64,000 bases of DNA from Macrothele yani (Eukaryota > Arthropoda > Arachnida > Araneae > Macrothelidae): NCBI GenBank assembly GCA_039090855.1, contig CM077027.1:99546316-99610315 (forward strand), in the 5' to 3' direction. Each line of letters begins with the position of its first letter. Within the stretch, counting starts at the first letter, position 1. Below the pieces are notes generated by a model. It did not search any database, was not told where the DNA came from, and saw only the letters and a program-made list of their open reading frames with translations. The position numbers were made by a program, and so were the translations under genes. Positions 34,857 to 44,581 of this stretch are shown piece after piece.

Positions 34857-35010
34857 TTAATTAAACGGCTTTTTTCTTTTCATTTTTTTCTTTTGTATTT
34901 TTCTAAACATTTGATCTTTGGTAAGAAAAATTTGTTCAGACACTGATTTAATTTGCGGAAGACTAGTATGTGGCACTTATCAAAATATTTCAGGAGGGGG
35001 TACTAATTAA
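34857..35010. other. Unique AT-rich spacer between C and Q arrays
   Basis: It contains TTAATTAAACGGC and a T-rich run; it is repeated in block B (46907-47060). No gene. Confidence 0.6.
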
Positions 35011-37080
35011 ACTCTCATCTCATACAAAATTTTCGTAAAATCTACAGTTTTCAATTTAGAACCACCAAATTTGGTATACTAACTCACGGTGCTCTAACTT
35101 AGACCGTAGACTTTTGGGAAGTGTTTGCGGCCCGGGGTCGAGGGGACCCCATACAATATTTTCGTAAAATCTAGTTTTCAATTTAGAACCACCAAATTTG
35201 GTATACTATCTCATGGTGCTCTAACTTATCACGCAGAAGGTATTTGGAAAAGGGTAGGGGCCCGGGGTCGAGGGGCCCCCATAGAAAATTTTCGTAAAAT
35301 CTACAGTTTTCAATTAAGAACCACCAAATTTGGTATACTACCTCATGGTGCTCTGACTTAGACCGTAGACGGTTTTTGGAAGTGGTCTGAGCCCGAGGTC
35401 GATGGGTCTCCATAGAAAATTTTCGTAAAATCTACATTTTTCAATTAAAAACCACCAAATTTGGTATACCTCCTCATTGTGCTCTGACTTGGACCGTAGA
35501 CGGTTTTTGAAGTGGTCTGAGCCCGGGGTCGAGGGGCCCCCATAGACAATTTTCGTAACATCTACAGTTTTCAATTTGGATCCACCAAATTTGGTATACT
35601 ATCTCATGGTGCTCTGACTTAGACCGTAGACGGTTTTTGGAAGTGGTCGGAGGCCGGGGTCGAGGGGTCCCCATACAATATTTTCACAAAATCTACAATT
35701 TTCAATTTTGAACCACCAAATTTGGTATGCTACCTCGGGGTGCACTAACTTACACCGTAGACTGTTTTGGGAAAGATATGGGGCCCGGGGTCAAGGGGCC
35801 TCATTCGCAATATTCGTCAAATCTACAATTTTCAATTTAAAACCACCAAATTTGGTATACTATCTCATGGTGCTCTGACTTTGAACGTAGAAGATTTTGG
35901 GCAGTGGTCGGAGCCCGGGGTCTAGGGCCCCCATAGAATATTTTCGCCAAATCTACAGTTTTCAATTTAGAACCACCAAATTTGGTATACTACCTCATGG
36001 TGCACTAACTTAGACCGTAGACTGTTTTGGAAAAAGATATGGGGCCCGGGGTCAAGGGCCCCCAATACGCAATATTCGTCAAATCTACAGTTTTCAATTT
36101 AAGACCACCAAATTTGGTATACTATCTCATGGTTCTCTGACTCAGACCGTAGACGGTTTTTGGAAGTGGTAGGAGTTCGGGGTCGTGGGGCCCTCATAGA
36201 ATATTTTCGCCAAATCTACAGTTTTCAATTTAGGACCACCAAATTTGGCATACTACCTCATGATGGACTAACTTAGACCGTAGACTGTTTTGGGAAGGAT
36301 ATGGGGCCCAGGGTCAAGGGGCCCCCATAGACAATTTTCGTAACATCTACAGTTTTCAATTTGGATCCACCAAATTTGGTATACTATCTCATGGTGCTCT
36401 GACTTAGACCGTAGACGGTTTTTGGAAGTGGTGGGAGCCCGGGGTCGAGGGGCCCCCATACAATATTTTCACCAAATCTACAATTTTCAATTTTGAACCA
36501 CCAAATTTGGTATACTACCTCGTGGTGCACTAACTTAGACCGTAGACTGTTTTGGGAAGGATATGGGGCTCAGGGTCAATTGGCCCCCATACGCAATATT
36601 CGTAAAATCTACAGTTTTCAATTTGAAACCACCAAATTTGGTATACTATCTCATGGTGCTCTAACTCAGCACGATGAGGGTTTATGGAACGGGTGGAAGC
36701 CCGGTTAGAAAGAGGCCCTCTACAAAATTTTCGTAAAATCTACAGTTTTCAATTTAAAATCACCAAATTAGGTATACTACCTCATGGGGCTCTAACTTAG
36801 ACCGTAGACAGTTTTTGGAAGTGGTCGGAGCCCGAGGTCGAGGGGCCCCCATAGAAAATTTTCGTAAAATCTACGGTTTTCAATTTAGAACCACCAATTT
36901 AGAACTACCTCATGGTGCTCTTACTTAGAAGGTGACGGTTATTGACACGGGTGGAGGCCCGGTCCGAAGGGGGCCCTACAAAATTTTCGTAAAATCTACA
37001 GTTTTCAATTTAGAACCACCAAATTTGGTATACTACCTCATGGTACTCTAACTCAGACCGTAGAGGGTTTGGGGAAAGGT
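35011..37080 (+). repeat. Q satellite array of block A (about 130-bp units)
   Basis: The anchor ACCACCAAATTTGGTATACT recurs at 35061, 35188, 35320, 35451 and 35580, giving a 127-132 bp period, for about 16 units. Other landmarks are TCTACAGTTTTCAATTTAGA and GCCCGGGGTCGAGGGGCCCC. The anchor contains the palindrome CCAAATTTGG. The array is about twice as long as that of block B. Confidence 0.92.
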
Positions 37081-37666
37081 TGGTCGGGGGGGGGAGAGAT
37101 GGCGCCCCATATGAAATTTTTGGCAATTTACAGTGTTTCTTCAAATTAATGTGCAGCTCTCGCTTGCCTTACGTAGAACGTTTTCTCGAAATTGTTTGGA
37201 GTTCCGAATTCTACTCTGAAAAAAAAATATATATATATGCCAAGAAACGGCGATCTTTATTCATATATCCCCCCTTCCTCGTTGAACTTTTGTGGCCAGT
37301 TGCCGTAAACTCGTATGAACCGGCATGACAATTCTGACAAACAAAAGAACTCCTTCCCGTCATTAGGCATTTTGAAAAAACTGCCACACATAATTCGCAA
37401 ACTGGGAAAACTGACACACATTCAAAGTGTTCCTCGGAGGAACAGCAATTTGTGCTCGGTCCCTTAATGAAAAGCATGTGGCAGTTTTCCGAGTTGCTAA
37501 AAGAAGTGTGGCAGTTTTCGTGTGTGACGTTCTATCGGAGACCAAGAATTTTAGAAAGTTCTTTGGATCGAATTAAAACTTTAAATTCAAAAAATTCCCC
37601 TATCAGCGGCGGGGTAGATTCGATTTAGGACGAAACAAGGTAGTAATTCCGCAACTTCATGTATGT

Positions 37667-38620
37667 TTGAAATGTGAAAAGATGAAGGAGAGTAAAAGAC
37701 TGCAGGAAAAAATATCTGATCTTGAAAGTGTGCTAGGTGCTTTAAAGAATGAGAAACGCGAGATTATTAAATATCTCTGCACAAATCAGAAATGCATACA
37801 TCATTACAAGGTTCTGGTCAAAACAAATTATCCAACTCAAGAAGCAATTAAAAGAAATTAAGAGAAACTATAGTACGTTGGAAAGATTAGGTTAAGGTAT
37901 CCATGATATATTTGCGACGCCCAAGTGATCTTACGAAAGGAAGCAATGGATAAAATGGGCACCTGAAGATGTATCGAAATGCATCGTAATAAGAGCTCTC
38001 TTTAGAAAAATCATATATGACTTCTGAAGGGGGAAAACATTATTCCATTACTTTGAAAAGATGGTGCGCAAAATTTACCCGTAATCCAGGCATTCTACAC
38101 GATGTCTTTTTGTTGATGGAAAAAAAAGCTATGAAAGTTTAAATCGCTCTGCAAAGCTTTATGTTTTAAGCTTTGACGAAATTCATATTGACTCTAGGCT
38201 ATAGTACGACACCAGAATGGACAAAATACTTTGCCCTTTCAAGAAAGCCCAATTTTTCTTAATCCGAGGATTATTATCGCAATGGAAGCAGCCAATATTC
38301 TTTAACTTACAAATGAAAAAAATATTGCTTTTTTTAATAAATCAAGGTTTGGAATCTACTGGAGTTGAACTAAAAGTTATTTCTGACTTGGGATGATGCA
38401 ATACGTTGTGGAGAGAACTTGAAATTTCTACGGACAGGTCATTTTTCGATAATCCTTTTTTTCAGGGGTCAAAAATATGGGTATTTGCTGATAATTTTAG
38501 CTTTTAGATCTTCAAATATTAAACATTCTACTTAATGATTTCAAAACAAATATTCCTTCTGTTTTAATGTGTTTCAGTGATGTTTGTTGGATTTACTGGG
38601 GTATAAACATGGATTTAATT
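37667..38620 (+). pseudogene. P-element/THAP9-type transposase relic, block A
   Basis: Fragments in several frames keep the family order. A coiled region (MKESKRLQEKISDLE) comes first, then WAPEDVSKCIVIRAL (about 37955-38000), NPGILHDVFLLM (about 38085-38120), VLSFDEIHIDSRL (about 38165-38203), FFLIRGLLSQWKQP (about 38250-38290) and IWVFAD (about 38475). These match the P transposase pattern WSxEDIxKA, PGIL-DV, SFDE, RGL--WKQ and VFAD as I remember it. Stops and frameshifts are frequent. The THAP DNA-binding domain was not seen. Confidence 0.6.
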
Positions 38621-39035
38621 CCTTCTCACGCTTGCTTCGTGCGCTTAGATATCGGAGGGGATTAGATTACTCTTGCGAAGAGAGATGGCACCGCAACTAT
38701 GCCACAGCCTCCCTCTTCAGGAAGCAAAGTGTGCTTCACTAAGAGAACCAGCCTTTGTAACAATAGCCCTGAGTTTTTACGCTCTTTTACCTCCTCCACA
38801 TTGTGCCGTTCTGTGGAACAATAGCAAAACAACCACTCCATCTCCAGATGTTTACTTGCTGCGGTTTACTTTTAACGACCAAACCCATTGTCCTCATTTA
38901 AGGAAGTAGTCTCGTGGGGAAGGAATCACAATGCGACGGGCACATACTAAGATTGCTTCCCTCATGAACAAGGGGGGATGAAAAACTTAACTATACCAAT
39001 ATTTATATATAATTTATTACTACAAGCTTGTGGTG
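38621..39035 (+). other. Unassigned stretch inside the P-superfamily relic, block A
   Basis: A 78-codon ORF (38673-38909; MRREMAPQLCHSLPLQEAKC) is conserved in block B at 49674-49910 with only a few changes, but the two blocks are recent duplicates, so conservation means little. It is probably not coding. Confidence 0.4.
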
Positions 39036-39089
39036 TTGAATAAAGTAAAAATGTCAACGTTTACCACAATCAAAGGTTTATTATATATC

Positions 39090-39132
39090 GACTATAGTTT
39101 CGCAGAGCTTCTGGCTCGGCTTCATCAAGACG
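39090..39132 (-). ncRNA. Hammerhead ribozyme motif, block A left arm (core mutated)
   Basis: The complement reads TTGATGA-AGCCGAGCCAGAAGCTCTGC-GAAAC-TATA-GTC. The first core base is T where C is required (CUGANGA), so cleavage is probably lost. Confidence 0.6.
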
Positions 39133-39148
39133 AATGGAGCGTAAACAT

Positions 39149-39574
39149 TCAAATCATTGTGACATCATCAGAATTCTGAAGGTCACGGTTTTTGTTAAGT
39201 TGTTTCCACGCGCTTGAAAGAAATGGAGTCGACGTCATGTCGTTGACAAGCAGTGAAGAGTTCCGGTATATGTCAAAAGCTTCTAATACATTAAGCTTCA
39301 TCGTTGAATCAGGTTTATCAATGAGCATAGCGTTTCCGAACAGAAATTTATGGTTGTTTTCGTGACAATGCTGGGCTATAGACGACTTCTTCAGTTCACA
39401 ATTGCGTACGTAGGTCTGGTGTTCCTTCACACGGAAACTTAAAGCCCTGCGGTTCTGTCCTATATACGAAAGATATAAAGCTGTAGATAAAGCTGTCCAC
39501 AAATTCAGGAAACCAAAGCCTGTCTGCTCACTCACACCGGTAGACACCCCAATACGACAGAATTGGGCGGTCAT
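39149..39574 (-). pseudogene. Penelope-like GIY-YIG endonuclease fragment, block A left arm
   Basis: The 141-residue frame has YLSYIGQNRRALSFRVKEHQ, the GIY-YIG hallmark as found at the C-terminus of Penelope-like proteins, then SSIAQHCHENNHKFLFGNAM and LNVLEAFDIYRNSSL. Penelope endonucleases nick DNA for target-primed reverse transcription. The first motif has lost the typical G-x-Y pair (sequence before it, TALSTALYL, is unlike the right arm's WGIYQIPWECGLSYIGQ). It is a fragment without RT. Confidence 0.8.
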
Positions 39575-39700
39575 CCCATTTGCTCCACAGATTTAATTCG
39601 GAATTTCAAAAATTCTCAAGAATTTTAATTTTAAAGTTATTTTCAAACCCATAAACAGGATAAATTTTTTCGGATCCAAAGATTACGTCGAAGACATACA

Positions 39701-39917
39701 TTTTTTTTTTTTTGGAGGTTTAACGACCACCGTGAGCAACTCAATGGGCTATAAGCAGTCACCCGTCATTAATTTAGGGTAACTGGTTCCAGGGAAGAGA
39801 GAGAGCCAGCGCAGTAAGACAGACACAACATCCATGCCTCACCGGGATTCGAACCCGGACACCTTCGGACGAATGATCGGAGGCAAACGCCTTAGACCAC
39901 TGCGCCACCGGGTCGGC
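39701..39917 (-). mobile_element. Leu/Ser-type SINE, copy 5, present only in block A
   Basis: Poly-T start, GTTTAACGACCACCGTGAGC, GGATTCGAACCC and the end CACCGGGTCGGC mark a minus-strand copy. Flanks GACATA (39693-39698) and GATATA (39918-39923) are a probable target duplication. Block B reads straight through as CGAAGATATAAATTCC at about 50690-50706, so this SINE came after the block duplication. Confidence 0.85.
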
Positions 39918-39922
39918 GATAT

Positions 39923-40286
39923 AAATTCCTGGGGAATTTATCAGATACCTTGGGAATGTGGACTTTCGTATATAGGACAGACCCGCAGGGCTTTAACTTT
40001 CCTTGGGAAGGAACACCAGACCTACGTACGGAATCGTGAACTGAAGAAGTCGTCTATAGCCCAGCATTGTCACGAAAACAACCATAAATTTCTGTTCGGA
40101 AACGCTATGCTCATTGATAAACCTGATTCAACGATGAAGCTTAATGTATTAGAAGCTTTTCACATATACCGGAACTCTTCACTGCTTGTCAACGACATGA
40201 CGTCGACTCCATTTCTATCAAGTGCGTGGAAACATCTTACCAAAAACCGTGACCGGCAGAATTCTGATGATGTCACAATGATTTGA
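39923..40286 (+). pseudogene. Penelope-like GIY-YIG endonuclease fragment, block A right arm
   Basis: The frame reads WGIYQIPWECGLSYIGQTRR, with both GIY and YIG, then KEHQTYVRNRELKKSSIAQH and EAFHIYRNSSLLVNDM, ending at TGA 40284-40286. It is better preserved than the left arm. It enters directly from a SINE junction, so no upstream RT frame is attached. Confidence 0.82.
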
Positions 40287-40300
40287 ATGTTTACGCTCCA

Positions 40301-40347
40301 TTCGTCCTGATGAAGCCGAGCCAGAAGCTCTGCGAAACTATAGTCGA
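40301..40347 (+). ncRNA. Hammerhead ribozyme motif, block A right arm
   Basis: CTGATGA (40307-40313), a stem II hairpin GC-C-GAGC-CAGAA-GCTC-T-GC, GAAA (40334-40337), a minimal two-pair stem III AC-TATA-GT, and GTC (40343-40345) as cleavage triplet fit the hammerhead core. Hammerheads with very short stem III are known from Penelope-like elements. Stem I is weak (2-3 pairs seen), so dimer formation may be needed. Confidence 0.65.
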
Positions 40348-40390
40348 TATATAATAAAACTTTGATTGTGGTAAACGTTGATATTTTTAC

Positions 40391-42200
40391 TTTATACCAA
40401 TGCTTCTTCATCAGTTCCACCGCCCAAATCCAGGTGGCTTTGGGAATTGTGAGCTATTCTTACAGATCACATGTCACCCAGTGACGAGGCGCATTTTTAC
40501 GTTTTGTGGAAAAACAAATTTTAAGTCAAAAGTCGGAACAACAATTTACCACAAAATAAAAGTTTTGTTGCAATTATCTTACCATTTATTAATCAATACA
40601 TGAAGCAAACTATTGATCAGTCAATAAAATGAAATTAATAAATGAAAAATAAAGGTCCTTATCATTCGCTGAAAATAACTTAAAAACAGTATGTCATGAC
40701 TTAAAGAAACTGCAACTACATAAACTTGATACTTTAATTGAATCCTTACTGGATGTTTTTCACTTATATAACAGTAGACAACACAGACGCCGACTTGAAA
40801 AATTATTAGGGGTTCCGGAAATTTTTAATCGAATTACCAATTCATTTTTCAGAGTATTTAAGTCTAATTTAAATTTCCTTCAGTGAGATTATCTGGCACA
40901 ATAAGACGCCTGAAATGCTAAAATGAAGCAAATTATAGTTAATTACAGATTTTTTTCTCTAGATAATTATTTATTTTGCTTTTGTAGGCGCGGCATTATC
41001 ATATACAATACACAGATACTATGTGAATATTCAACTCAATTGTCTTATAAAAGTAACTAAAACATGTAAAATATATTTTAAGGTTTTTTTTACCGATTTT
41101 AAAACTTCCCAAAATTTTTTCTTGAAATGATTTCTAAGTTTAAATAGGCGGTTAGAAGGGAGAGGACATGACATCAGCCCCATGCCCTACGTTTTCCGTG
41201 GGCTCTACTTCGTATCAGCTGTGTATGTCCAGGATGCTCAACTTGGGCTGCTTCTTTACTTATACTATGGGGAAATCGTTGACTTTGAAGAGGTTTCAGA
41301 GGCACTTGTGCATCATTTACAGTCAGGGAAAAATGAGACCGAAATATACATGCACATAACTGAAAATTTGCAAAAAGTTACAGAAATACTGTTTAATATT
41401 TTTAAAAAAATTAAACAGAATTATGCTTTGTCGAGCGGAAGTGCATATTGCGTATTAACTAATCACGGCCTTGCTAAAGCTGTGGGAGTTTTGTTAACCT
41501 TCAGGGAATTCTGCTGAAAGTAAGAGACGGCCGCTATCAACCTGTGCTCTAGCACAGGTCTTCAGTAAGTGACGTCACGCCACTGAACCTCCCCAACCGG
41601 AGGCCCCAAGAAACCAGATGATCAGACTATGCTTCACCAGCGGTTGCTGATGCCATCTTCTCTCTCTTTTAACCTTCTTGTTTCCTGACTGCCCGAAGAT
41701 AGGGCGGGTCAACTGACTGTGCAACATCTTTCCACCTTTATCACTGTGACCTCGAATAGGTTCTCGTCTCCAATGGTAGAGCTAGACTTTTGTATTTTGT
41801 GGGAACCCAGACAAACCGAAGAATTTTCTAAAGGAGGCAGTTTTAAATGCTCTTAAACAACGGTACTTGATGTATTGTCTGTCGCGTCAAATTTTATGAG
41901 CACGAACAAACACCAATTCTTTTTTGAGGCACAATAAACAGTCCGAGGGGTAAATTTCTATACACACTTTTTATATACTATATTAAACGAGGAATGAATA
42001 ATAAAAACCTTGAAGAATTGATAACGAAACCAAAATTTATGCACATATGCGTACGTGTATTTTTTTCACGAAATACGCGCAAAAATATTAAGGGTTCGAG
42101 GAACCCTCAACAAAATCATTGGGGGGTTCAAAAACTGTCTCGAACCCACGAAGTCGGCGCCTATGCTAGACAATATAAGTATATTTACACACAATGTTGA
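40391..42200 (+). other. Region between the Penelope pair and the mariner in block A, unassigned
   Basis: It holds fragments such as KTVCHDLKKLQLHKLDTLIE (about 40680-40750) and the ORF at 41182-41517, which may be the C-terminal part of the P-superfamily relic. An 8-bp-arm hairpin CCTGTGCTCTAGCACAGG lies at about 41540-41557 beside GTGACGTCAC. The whole stretch recurs in block B at 51170-52980 with very few differences. Confidence 0.5.
41182..41517 (+). pseudogene. Unidentified ORF, block A (111 codons)
   Basis: MPYVFRGLYFVSAVYVQDAQ, LGLLLYLYYGEIVDFEEVSE and QSGKNETEIYMHITENLQKV form a reasonable-looking protein segment. LYYGEI loosely recalls a BTB domain (LxYIYTGEV) but there is no further support. 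In block B the same frame stops at about 52183 because of a one-base difference in an A/T run (TTTTTAAAAAAA). It is probably part of the transposon relic. Confidence 0.3.
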
Positions 42201-42204
42201 ATAA

Positions 42205-42265
42205 TCCAATAATGGATCCCGGGAGATTGGTACCCGGCAAATTGGTGCCCAGCAAACTCGTACAT
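42205..42265. repeat. Short GGnnATTGGTACCC minisatellite, block A
   Basis: GATCCCGGGAGATTGGTACC, CGGCAAATTGGTGCCCAGC and AAACTCGTAC form about three 16-17 bp units; one more unit (CGTTCCCGGTGGATTGGTAC) lies at about 42434-42453. Block B has the same at 52993-53045 and 53213-53232. Confidence 0.6.
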
Positions 42266-42616
42266 ATGCAGTTCCGTTTCCTCCTGTTCAGTTTTAATGC
42301 CTGATTTTCAGGATTTGGCATCATCTTCACTTCTTCTAACTATTCCGACATATTTTTCCCTCTTCAAATTCGTAAATTATTTCACAATTTGAAGCAATCA
42401 CGGCATTTTCCTAAAATTGAATTTTAGAAAACTCGTTCCCGGTGGATTGGTACCCTTCTGTTAGTGATACTTTACGGGGACATATACTAATTGCATTAAA
42501 GGAAGGTCTTTCCTCTTTGGTGATTGTCGTGGTTGAACAGCTGTTCTCTTGGCGGAAAACTCCTATTCTTTCTTCCACCGTTAGCAAAACACACCGCAGA
42601 AAACTCCTACACCTTA

Positions 42617-43843
42617 GACACTGAGTCTCCATTTTATTATGACCACCTGACAGTTTTAAACAAATGAGCTATGGCTGCATTCTGTTGCCGCCTGAGGGCG
42701 AAACTAGTATAAAAAGGGAAAGCTTAGGGCTTGCGACAGTAGTAGAAGGGATTTTGGGGGGACGAGATGGGTAAAAAAGCGATTTGACGGACTTTCAACG
42801 TTGGATGATTGTAGGAGCTCGGAGCCATGGAGCGAGTATCACCGCAACCACCGCATTCGTGATATGTTCCAGAGCAGCTGTTGTTAAAGTGTTTAAAGAC
42901 TGGACTGTCAGCCAAAAAACTGGGTCTCTACGTGCAACGTGTGGACGTCATCGACTAGTGGCTGCTCGGGCGGAACGAAGAGTGTCCAGACTGGTAACAG
43001 AAAACACAAGGGCAACAGTGCAGCAAATTACAGACCATCTTAATCAAGGATCCCCTCAAATGATCTCTGCACGCACTGTTGGCCGTACACTACATCAGAT
43101 GGGATATGGCAGCCGAAGCCCTGTTCGAACACCTTTGCTGTCTGCACTTAACAACAGAAAACGTCTCCAGTTCGCCCAGGAGCACACGAATTGGACAGTC
43201 GATAATGGAAAACAAATTATGTGGTCCGATGAGTCACGTTTTCAGTTGCATCATGCCGATGGCCGAGTGAGAATTTGGCGGAAATAGCGCGAAAGCCTGT
43301 ACCTCAAATGCATTACTACAATCCTTCAAGCTGGTGGAGGCAACGTTATGGTTTGGGGAATGTTTTCCTGGCATGCTTTGGGCCCTTTAATTCGTGTTGA
43401 TCAACGTCTGACTGGCACATCATATCTAAACATCGTTGCGGACCAAGTGCATCCTGTCATGTGGATGGTTTATCCCAATGGCGATGGCTACTTTCAACCA
43501 GATAATGCGTCCTGCCGTAGTGCTCGTATTGTACAGGACTGGTTTCAGGAACATGCCGGTGAGTTTACTTTGATTAGGTGGCACCCACAATCTCCAGATT
43601 TCAACCCCAATAAGAATTTGTGGGATGAAGTTGAACGAGCCATCACACAGCTGGATCCACAACTCTGTAATTTCACACTCCTGGAATGTGCTATTCATCA
43701 AGAATGGTCTCAAATTCCACAAATCATCTATCAACATCTCCTGAAGTCCATGCCACGAAGAATCGACGCAGTGTTAAAGGCAAAAGGTGGCCCACCGAAG
43801 TAGTGAGGGGGTGGTCATAATAAAGTGGCCAGCACTCAGTGTA
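42617..43843 (+). mobile_element. Tc1/mariner element, block A copy
   Basis: TA flanks it on both sides (42615-42616, 43844-43845). The left end GACACTGAGTCTCC...TTTATTATGACCACC and the complement of the right end TACACTGAGTGC...TTTATTATGACCACC are inverted repeats of about 35 bases. It holds one transposase gene, broken. Confidence 0.88.
42784..43803 (+). pseudogene. Tc1-type transposase, block A (nonsense codon, lost catalytic Glu)
   Basis: The N-terminal helix-turn-helix pair (TDFQRWMIVGARSHGASITA, then NTRATVQQITDHLN, ISARTVGRTLHQMG) is followed by the catalytic D motifs WSDESRF (first Asp) and YFQPDNAS (second Asp). The third motif reads SPDFNPNKNLWDEV, with Lys where Tc1 family members carry the catalytic Glu (NPIENLW). 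A TAG at 43285-43287 replaces the CAG of block B. The region around the start codon (about 42769) is also out of frame. The protein would be inactive. Confidence 0.88.
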
Positions 43844-44246
43844 TAAGAGAATGCATACGCAAATTGGATTTCGTTCTAAATTTGTTAAAGTGTAGGAGTT
43901 ATTATAGTGGCATAAAATTATAATAGGAGATTCCTACTTACAGAAAATGGCATATAAGATCCGGTTCACTATAAACCGCCAAACAGAAAAAGAAAACTCC
44001 CACATGTTTTTCGTCAAGGGGCCAGGCACGAGTTGCTGTTCCTCCGAAGGGCACTTCGAATTTGTGGCAGTTTTCCAAGTTTCCGAATTATGTGTAGCAG
44101 TTTTCCAAAGATACATTGACATACACACTGAACTTGGTGGACAGATACATACAGTATAGACATTCTGTGTTTCAACGACAGGAATGTACATAGGTGAACT
44201 AGGAACTCAGCAAATGAACCTCAGAAAGACAAACGCAAACAACCAT

Positions 44247-44436
44247 TGCCCGGGATTCTAACGCAGACCACCTCCGTTGGGCGAATGACCAGAAGCAATC
44301 GCTTAAATCACTGGGCCACCGGGATGGCCGTAGGACAAACACGAAATCCATGCCTTACCGGGATTCGAACCCAGACCCCTCCGTTGGGCGAATGATGAGA
44401 AGCCATCGCTTAGACCACTGCGACACCGGGGCTACT
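44247..44436 (-). mobile_element. Two tandem SINE heads, block A
   Basis: Two diverged copies of the Leu/Ser-type head lie in tandem (44247-44328 and 44329-44436), each with GGGATTC-AACC as complement of box B and GCTTA-A-CACTG as complement of box A. Block B has the same pair at about 54880-55072. Confidence 0.7.
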
Positions 44437-44543
44437 CCCCAAAGAGATCAAGAGCGACGTATGTCACAAATTAAACATGCAAAAATATTATTTTACATGT
44501 TCAAATAATTACATAGTGTCTCCTTTCCAAAGAGATTATAAAG

Positions 44544-44545
<2 letters not shown>

Positions 44546-44580
<35 letters not shown>
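44546..44580. repeat. (TA)n microsatellite at the 5' end of LINE copy B
   Basis: About 16 TA units sit directly before GCGGTATAAC, the LINE leader. The same arrangement precedes LINE copy D at 57834-57871. Confidence 0.9.

Positions 44581-44581
<1 letters not shown>

Larger units (their letters stand above)
39040..40390. mobile_element. Inverted pair of Penelope-like element 3' ends, block A
   Basis: The left arm (39040-39590, minus) and right arm (39930-40390, plus) are near-identical inverted copies. Each has a GIY-YIG endonuclease fragment followed by a 3' UTR with a hammerhead motif, and each ends with ATAAAGTAAAAAT-type sequence. They point outward, like the smaller foldbacks in the SREBP introns. 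A SINE is inserted between them at 39701-39917. No reverse transcriptase is left. Confidence 0.8.
37371..44110 (+). mobile_element. P-superfamily DNA transposon relic, block A copy, with about 110-bp inverted repeats
   Basis: 37371-37482 and the complement of 44000-44110 align over their length. Shared blocks are AACTGCCACACATAATTCG (right end AACTGCTACACATAATTCG), TCGGAGGAACAGCAA and GAAAAGCATGTGG/GAAAAACATGTGG. The motif GTGGCAGTTTTCC recurs just inside. Between them are a P/THAP9-like transposase relic, a nested Penelope pair, a SINE and a nested Tc1/mariner. Linking the repeats to the transposase is an inference; no target duplication was found. Confidence 0.5.

Noticed and set aside
34537..34857. 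ORF with repeating MLWLAMFCHHDVLTCDVLCP
   Set aside because: It is a translation of the 15-17 bp ACATCGC minisatellite, which lacks stops in this frame.
34613..37080. Regular repeats that could suggest a CRISPR array
   Set aside because: Units are contiguous, with no unique spacers, in a eukaryotic genome; these are satellites.
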